Below are positions 56,944-64,000 of a DNA stretch of 64,000 nt, one piece after another. A program made the translations under genes and the position numbers. The stretch is from Clavulina sp. PMI_390. Taxonomy: Eukaryota; Basidiomycota; Agaricomycetes; Cantharellales; Hydnaceae. Numbering within the stretch: position 1 is the first letter of the stretch; each line of letters begins with the position of its first letter. The notes beneath the pieces were generated by a model. It made no database searches. It saw nothing but the letters and a program-made list of their open reading frames with translations, and was not told where the DNA came from. The stretch lies in NCBI GenBank assembly GCA_015039315.1, contig WIDE01000073.1, forward strand, positions 1 to 64,000, in the 5' to 3' direction.

Positions 56944-59531
56944 TCAGATAGTCTTTACAATCCCCTCCACCATAGCCTTGATTTGAAGCGCAAGGTATTG
57001 AGAATAAATACGGGAGAGTACGAAGTTCTGTTGCCAGAGTGGTCGAGATCAGCAATCAATAAAATTCATCTTGACGTCCAGACAACTCACCCCACCCATA
57101 TACCAGAAGCTGGAGGAAAGGAGATCGTCGGGAGTGGAAATTGTCGTCAGCACGGAGTTTTTCACTTACCGCTGCGAGCCATCGAAGCTTCAGCTTACCC
57201 AGGATGACCTGAACGCCTCCAAACGCCTTGGATCTCTCCTTCGTGATCATATCCCCACACTGGCCCAGTTTTGTCAGCGATAGTAGAGCCAAGAATTTTT
57301 CTTGTCGATTCGCGCATCGACTTGTAGCCTAGATAGAAGCATCAGCTTATGCGGTATTTTGTTTGTGCAAAGAAGGCTCACCAGTTGCAAGAACTACAAT
57401 ATCGGCTTCCAGAAAAGTGCCGTCTGCCATACGAATCCCATTCGATTCAAAGTGAGATACCTCATGACCAGCTTTGAGTTTCACTTTGCCTTCCACGATC
57501 AGGTCCGAACAGCCAGTGTTGATATAGTGACCCTAAGTAACATTGGGATCCAAGGTGAGAAACAGTTACTGGACGAACGGGACAGCACCGGACGCACCCC
57601 GCCTTTCTCATAGTATTTGATGAACAATCCTTTGCTCTCTTCGTCAAGTAGGAATCCGGCCTTTTTCAATCCATCATGAAGGGGTTTATCCATCTCGCAG
57701 ATCGTCTCGTACGCCTTGGTTGCGTACGGGAGATTTGCACGTTGTGGGAAGCTCGCAATCGCGAGATCCGAGTCCTGCAAATGTGAAGCAATTAACAATC
57801 AGTCCGGTGATATCTGGAGCAGAGACAACAAATATCCACCTCGGTTGGGGGCCCGCCCTCGTTGTAAAATGGTTTCAACAGCACGCCAAGCCCGGCTTCC
57901 GAGATAATGTATGTCTGCGAGCGCTGTACCATCGTTACTTCGGCACCAGCATTATAGAATTCCTGACAGATGTCATGACCTGCCGTACAAAGCATGAGTT
58001 TTGATCACGACGCTGAAGTAATGCTCACGATACGCACCTGAGTTGCCCCCTCCAACAACAACCGCTTTTTTCCCTTTCCACTCTGGGCAGTTTTGATAGC
58101 GGCTTGAATGCATCAAGACCCCCTGGAAATTCTCCGTACTTTTGAACGTAGGAATGTTGGGTTCCCCACTATGTTGGAAACGAAGTGAGATGGAGAGTCA
58201 TAGTGTCAGCATGATGGACGTACGCAGTGCCAGTAGCAAGGACAATGTGCTGGGTCTTGAGTTCACGAAGAGAACCATCACCCCTCCGGATTTTTAACGT
58301 GTAGAGACCCGTAGCCTCATCATAGGAGGTGCTGTCGGGCTCGACGGTGGATCCAAGCCACTATGGTGTGGAAAGAGCGACGATTAGAGATGGGCCCCAA
58401 GGCAGGCGGGACAGAGATATAAGGTAGATTCCCACGGCATGCTTACCACTCGCAAGTCCATAATATTAGCATATGATTCGAGCCATCCCGCCATTCTGTC
58501 CTTGGGGGCAGAGATCGGCCAGCAGTCAGGGAACTTCAGATACGGAAAGTGGTCGCTCCAAATGTATGAGTTGATTGTGAGGGTTTGATAGCGCTGACGC
58601 CAGATATCGCCGAGGCGTGCAGTCTTTTCCACTAGGAGAGTCCTCACTCCGAGGCGCTTTAGTCGCGCTGCGAGCATGAGTCCACATTGGGCAGCACCAA
58701 CAATAATAACTTGGGGGTCATCTTGCAGGAATTCCATCTCCTCCTCGCGCACATCGAACCAGCTCCTTGATGTCGTGCGTACCCCAGATTCTATGCCTCT
58801 CGGGCGCAGATCACGAGCGAGCTCGGGGTGATTTCTGAGCGAGGAGAGGGTAAGAGAGAAAGATAGGATCTTCCATGCGGCGTTTTCATTGGTGTTTGTA
58901 GTAAAGTCCGTGGAAGGGATGTCATGAAGGAGTCGGAGGAGGCCTTCACCGTGACCGATCGGAGTATCGAATGTGTAAAACGCCCTGTTCATATGATGGG
59001 ACGTCGTTTGGGTCAGGAAAGGTCGGTGAGCAGCATTTGGCCCAAGGTCATCCACGTACTGAACCCATTTCGTGCGCTCGTTATAGACAGGGGGACTTCT
59101 CGTCTCACTGATAGCCAAGTTAGTGATCGCCGGAATTCCATACTTCGCCCAGTAAGTTTCCAGGTCGCTCAGCGGGACTGACGCAAAGTCCCAGCCTGTG
59201 ATAAGCAAGCTGTTGGCGCGGAAGTGTGAGGAGAGGCCCGATTCAAAGAATTATACGATTTGAAATTTGCGACTCACTCGCGGAGATAGGCATTTGGTAG
59301 GCAAAGCTCTTGGATAGCAGTAGTACTCTGTCGTGTGAAACCGTCCTGTAGCTGCTCAAGGACAGCATTAGCTACCAAGCGAGCATCGAGTGTAGAGGAG
59401 GACTGGATAATCGGCATTTTGTCCCACTGTTGAAACCCAGCGAGGGATGCGATATTCAACTGTGCAGGAGGAGTGAAGCAAGAGGGGTAGACAACTGGGA
59501 GTGAGATGCGGTTTCGAGCTTGCCGATTCAT
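56944..59531 (-). CDS. flavin-containing monooxygenase (FMO/YUCCA-like)
   Basis: Predicted FAD/NADPH-dependent monooxygenase of the fungal FMO-like group, with an N-terminal NTF2-like extension. I chose the ATG at 59531 because SLPVVYPSCFTPPAQLNIASL looks like the family's conserved leader; the internal ATG at 59417 is an alternative. FAD site: IIVGAAQCGLMLAARL, where the middle glycine of GxGxxG is Ala. The FMO fingerprint FxGxxxHSxxY is present as FQGVLMHSSRY. NADPH site: AVVVGGGNSGHD. Also an ATGT motif (VLATGT) and the C-terminal GHPGFWYMGG with LSRIYSQYLALQIKAM, found after placing an intron at the HPG codon. Substrate unknown. Confidence 0.88.
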
Positions 59532-60377
59532 GGCAGCCGGGGACCAAAAGCTATGGTCGATGAGGAGAAGTTTGCTGGGTAAACCAGGGTATTCGCCGCC
59601 ACAGCTTCATATAGGTGAGATTGGCCTGGGTAAGAGGGAGCTTTGCGAATCTGGGCCATCATGGATAGGTGGCCGGTCACATACACAAATTTAGAGTTTA
59701 TTGAAGCCGAGATATCTGTAGAGCTGAGAGTTTCCATTGCATCGATTCTCCAACAGTAAAGGATGGCTTGCGGGATGGGTGGCCGAGTTTGGCTCTGTTG
59801 TCATCGACGGTGCTTTTTCAATCTCTTGTTCCCCAGCTGAGGAGGCTCAGGATTCGTTCCTTCAGTCTCCTCTTCGGCCTTACTTAGCGCACTGAACGCC
59901 TCTATACTATTCCCGATTCCTCTTGACAATCTGGATAAAGCCCTTCTCACTGATACCTGCGATTTTGAGTCTGCGAATGTGATGCAGGTTGGTCACGTGA
60001 CTCGCTCCCTCATTCGGCCGATTTCAAACTGCGCAGCTCTGGAGGCTATGTCGTTTCTTTTGGAGATAATGTAAGAATATGCAACATTTTTCGTTCTCGC
60101 GACGCCGTCTCTGGCAAGCTTTTGCAGCATATTTTGGACAATATTCGCTAGCGATGCAGCTATTCTAGCCTAGATTAACAATGATAGCTCTCCAGGGGTT
60201 GTGAGAGCAGCATGCGTGCTTTCGTGCTTTCCCTTACCGCCTCATCAAATTTTATATTTTCTCGGAAATCCTAGTCACTGGCGCGGAGACAAGGACATAG
60301 ACGCAGGGCTGATCTAATCAGGCTTATCGACCGCTCGTTCTTCTCGCTCATGCATATTGCGTGGTGCTTCTCCATCG
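59532..60377. other. intergenic with a short coding-like patch
   Basis: Between divergent FMO and the phosphotransferase-like remnant. A stretch around 59775-59885 reads as coding-like protein on plus (VVIDGAFSIS..., then QDSFLQSPLRPYLAH) before a stop, with no start or partner exon found; probably a remnant. A CACGTG E-box lies near 59995. Confidence 0.4.
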
Positions 60378-62100
60378 ATGTTGCAGACTCAGCGCCACTG
60401 GAATGAAACTTTTGAATGGGAAGACGAACCTGTCGCCGACTGGACATACTGTCCCAGTGGCCTCTCAGAGATCGCGTCAGATCACTTCAACATGAGGTGC
60501 CAAGTCCGCAAGAGTTTCTCAACTCGGAATCACCATGTACGTTCAGTCCATACGATTACTGAAGCCCGGCAAAATCTTTGATGTGACCCCATTTCACAAG
60601 CATTATGAGATCTTTCAAGACCGCGGCGAGGCTACGAGCTTATCTGACAAACTAAAGTATATCTTCCGCGTAGCGAGTCCAGAAATACCAGGGCACAAGA
60701 TGCAGTCAGAAGTAGGACCGGACAACACAACGACTTTATCGATGACTTGAGGAACTGACCTCTGAATGTATTATATTGCCACGATGGCCTACATCAGGCT
60801 CAAAACATCCGTACCGGTCCCGATGGTATACGCATGGAGCACCGAAACAAACAATCCTGCGGGCGCCGAGTGGATGTTGATGGATGATGTGAGTCTCTGT
60901 CATCGCGCTCGCTGACCTTAGTAATAAACGCCTCACGCGGCAACACTCCCTACCTTTCGCGTCATCAGATCACTCCACACCTCTACGGGACAGCTTGGCG
61001 GGAAGATCTCCTCTCGTTTAACATTAAGCTGTCGCTCATCCGGCAGCTCGCAACGTACATCTTAGAGCTCTATTGGCTTAGATTTCCTGAGGCGGGCTCC
61101 TTATACTTCGAGTCCGACGCATACTCAAAGTCCTCGCTCAGCGGCACAGAGGATGATGAAGGTCACGCCTTCGCAGTTGGGCCGATCGTATCACGCCACT
61201 GGTCCCCAATTCGCAAAGCCACGCGCGGCCAGGTATCAACAACGCCGGATGTCCATATCCCCGGAACGCTGAATAACAGAGCATACCACGCGTATCGAGG
61301 CCCATTTGATACCCCTGGAGAGTTTGTAGCTGCTCCACTGAAGGCCAATCTATGGCTTGCCGAAAGATTCCCGAATGAAACCTTCAGAAGCACCAACGAA
61401 GGACTCCACGTGGAAAGTGGGGATTCGCATAGTCAAACACGGGAGGGGCATGATCAAGTGACGATCGAGGACCTTAGAGCCTCATTCCCTCTCATGCGCC
61501 TAGCGGTTGAAGCGTGCAATTGGTACCCTGGAGCTGCCGCCCTCGATAACTTGAAAGGAAAGACACCAGACATGCCATTCACGTTCATTTGGGATAAGAT
61601 GGACTGGAGCAACCTTCTTGTGAGTTTTACGCTTTTGAAAGGCCATCACGGAGTGTCCTGCGCTCAATAGTAATCTTCCATCGATAAATCAAACGGTGCA
61701 GGTCAGCTTCGATGGGGGAGATGCAGAGATCACAGGAATTTTTAACTTGGAGTTTACTTCCATTGGTCCTTTATGGCTTGCAGCTGTTCCTCCACATGGC
61801 GTGCCCTATCCGATTGACACGGTGGACAACGAACAGAGGGGCACGCTTGAGCAGCAGGAACATTTATTTGAGACGTGGTTACGGGGGATATACGAAGGCC
61901 ATCTTGGTAGAGAGTGGAAATTGCAGTGGGAAAAAGGTCGTCATTGGAGGGAGTGGTGTCGCCACGTCGCACAAGATTGGTGGAAGTGGGAAGAGGCAGG
62001 TTGGACAGAGCACAGTCTCCGGGATTTGATCAGGTGGGCGAAGGAGAATCCTGGAAAGGGGAGAGACATGGAGAAATTTAAGCATGGAGCCTCTTTGTAG
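60378..62100 (+). pseudogene. APH-like phosphotransferase family, decayed
   Basis: Similar to the fungal aminoglycoside-phosphotransferase-like kinase family. An N-terminal part starts at the ATG 60378 (MLQTQRHWNETFEW). It is followed, in a different frame and without a usable intron, by FHKHYEIFQ ... KYIFRVASPEIPGHK. The next conserved block (ATMAYIRLKTSVPVPMVYAW) follows a donor at about 60714 but has no AG acceptor in the right frame. Downstream splices look normal (AEWMLMDD to ITPHLYG; NLL to VSFDGG). The catalytic motif HxDxxxxN is replaced by W-D-K-M-D-W-S-N, and the metal-binding Asp of the ITGIxDWE motif is Asn (ITGIFNLE). Two structural breaks plus lost catalytic residues argue for a pseudogene; a sequencing error could explain one break but not the residues. 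Confidence 0.65.
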
Positions 62101-62401
62101 AGCTAGAGGGTGGTGACGATCCCCAGACAGACGACGAGAATGGCCGCCGAGTCACAAGTTGTGACCGAGGACCGAACCTCGACTTCTGGCGCTCTTTTGC
62201 ATACCAAACTCCCTAGAGCTCGTTTTGTTGGCATCATACGAAAGTTTACGTTACGCGGGTGCGTGTAGTTCCGCGTCTATATAGATATACATCCTCACGA
62301 GATTACGCTCCGCGCCTCCCTTAGCCCAGGATGGTAGGAACACGTCGCTCAACTCGCTTGACTGGGCGCCAACTCAGTCGCCTGGCACAGTCCCACTCAA
62401 T

Positions 62402-63806
62402 CATGATGCAGTCACTCACCGGCTTCCGGTCGAGCTACTATCTGAAGTCTTAACACGTGTAGTGCACTCGTTTCCGGCACTTACTCGAGAGAATCCTTTG
62501 CTGCTTATCACGTCGATATGTCGCCTCTGGCGCGACGTCGCATTGTCTCTTCCTAAACTTTGGATGTTCATTCGCTTCAACGGGGACAAGAAAGTCTACT
62601 CAAGAAGCTCTTCAACCAGTCCTCCACGAGCGCGTGATAGAATCCGCGCTTTTCTCGCACGGTCAAAGAACCTGCCCATAGATGTCGACTATCGAATCCG
62701 GTACTCGTTTAAAAGTATAAAGCACCTTGAACTTTTACGGGATATCATCTTTCCTCATCTCTCGCGGTGTCGAACCTTATTCATTCAAGTGAATACCACT
62801 GAGCAAGTGCAACACATCATGCCGCTTCCAAATGATGTTAGAATGCTCCAAAACTTCCAAATACACCTCGAGGATACGCGATTTCATCCTCCTTCGACCC
62901 TCATAACACTCTTCGCCCCAGGTAATGGCATTAATCTACGTGGGCTTAGCATCTCCTCCATTCACTACCCCCTCCGGCTCGACAGCATCACGGCCACAGA
63001 GCTTCAGAGCCTGAAATACTCTGTCGAAATCGGTTCCCCAAACCTTGTGAATCTCCTGCAGTGGCTAGAAAGTGCCTCTTCCCTAGAAGAACTGGTTCTA
63101 GCAGACAGTCTTGCAGGTTCACCCCAGCCAGTAATCCTTCCCCGCCTCCGTTCTACGAACACCGGCTTTCGATCCGACCACCCCATTTCGTACAACTGGG
63201 TTGTTGAGGCTTGATCTGGAGCTGCCGTTTTCCGAAATGCCTGACGGTGTCAATTTGTCACTGGTTGGATGCGAACTTCCAAATCTCCGTCATTTGGGTA
63301 TTTCCCGCCATAGGAGCAATTTTGTCCCTATCCTTCCGTTTCTTCGGGGGTTCAAAAATGTTGTATACCTGCGTGTTGATGATTGGGAGTGGACTGGGGT
63401 TCTTCAACTCGTTCGCAATCTTGCTAATTTTGGTGGGTCGATCGATTATTCCCGACTAATAGTTGTGCCTTCTTAACACCTTCATAAATTAGGTTGTTTC
63501 CCGCTCAACGGCAGTGAGCCTTCGGAAGACAATCCGCGTCGGCTGCGAGGTAGCCCGTTCGATATCGATCTTTTCCCGAAGCTCCAGCTGTTCGAAATGA
63601 CCTCTATCCAGACAGAGTGGCAAACGTTGAGGCGGACTAACGTGGCCCATCTCCTAGATTGGACAGATGTCTCTACCCATTCTCCACTCAATCAGCTTCC
63701 TGTTGTACGACCTGCGCTTTCCTCCCATTTTGTAGACTGGGTTTGGACTGGGTCGGATGTCGATCAGCAAGTATCATGGAAATTCGGCTCGAATACGAAG
63801 CATTAG
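62402..63806 (+). CDS. F-box/LRR-like protein 7, irregular or damaged
   Basis: The reading frame carries an F-box (HRLPVELLSEVLTRVV ... TSICRLWRDVALSLPKLWMFI) and the family segment RDRIRAFLARSKNLPIDVDY, then leucine-rich strands (LRGLSISSIH, LVNLLQWLESASSLEELVLAD). No in-frame ATG precedes the F-box, so a first exon is missing or lost. A frame change is needed between about 63130 and 63230; one possible intron is 63131 to about 63229 with a weak GGAG acceptor. The next exon (LPFSEMPDGVNLSLVGC ... LRHLGIS) and a last exon after TTAG near 63493 (ending GSDVDQQVSWKFGSNTKH) look sound. Either a gene with unusual splicing or a young pseudogene. Confidence 0.5.
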
Positions 63807-64000
63807 CCAGGCGGACGACTGAGATGGAGCAGCAAGAGATTTTCCGCTAGGTTTTTCGTCATGATCACCCAACCTTGTGCGGTCTCTGTTGGTGCATTTC
63901 TCGATCATTTTCTGTTCACGAATATATCAGTGTGCATTTTTGCTCGATATAGCCTGTTCTTAAGCTAGTAGCTTAATCCAAAAGAGCGAATATTCTACCT

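Noticed and set aside
60955..60985. Possible second hammerhead on the minus strand (TTTC near TCATCAG)
   Set aside because: Only three bases separate the two core parts, too few for stem II, and no flanking helices form.

Overview
The window is nuclear DNA of a filamentous fungus, most likely an Agaricomycete basidiomycete. The reasons are dense short GT-AG introns (mostly 48-80 nt), compact divergent gene pairs, a secreted CE5 esterase with a C-terminal CBM1, GH128 glucanases, and a lineage-expanded family of F-box/LRR-like proteins. Ceratobasidiaceae/Rhizoctonia is a guess. For eleven genes I worked the exon joins out by hand and the summed exon lengths are divisible by three.

Layout. 1-1370: a gene-free, structured and repetitive patch. 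It holds what I read as a complete type I hammerhead ribozyme (409-486, + strand) next to a belt of hairpins and degenerate GT-rich repeats. A tRNA-Ile(AAU) with a short intron follows. 1.6-27.8 kb: conserved housekeeping genes, mostly as divergent pairs with shared promoters of 105-250 bp: ARP1/LNP1, an acidic unknown protein/BFR2, MMS2/HSE1, TOR/BUD20. 28.4-53.3 kb: an accessory block with an acetylxylan esterase, four tandem-type GH128 glucanase paralogues, and six F-box genes in two groups of three (33.0-38.1 kb on minus, 47.8-53.3 kb on plus), plus a predicted mitochondrial helical protein. 53.5-59.5 kb: NUP85 and a flavin monooxygenase. 59.5-64 kb: a decayed phosphotransferase-like gene and a seventh, irregular F-box gene.

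How the genes relate. TOR, BUD20 and BFR2 touch ribosome production and growth control; MMS2 and HSE1 are both ubiquitin-pathway genes; ARP1 and LNP1 serve microtubule transport and ER shape; NUP85 is a nuclear-pore scaffold protein. The esterase and the GH128 enzymes are secreted wall-active enzymes. The GH128 copies share a conserved upstream block, so the duplicated unit included the promoter.

Most notable: the hammerhead ribozyme in a fungal chromosome; the introns of four of the six F-box genes, which sit at one conserved position, are multiples of three and lack stops; and the conserved promoter block of the GH128 array.
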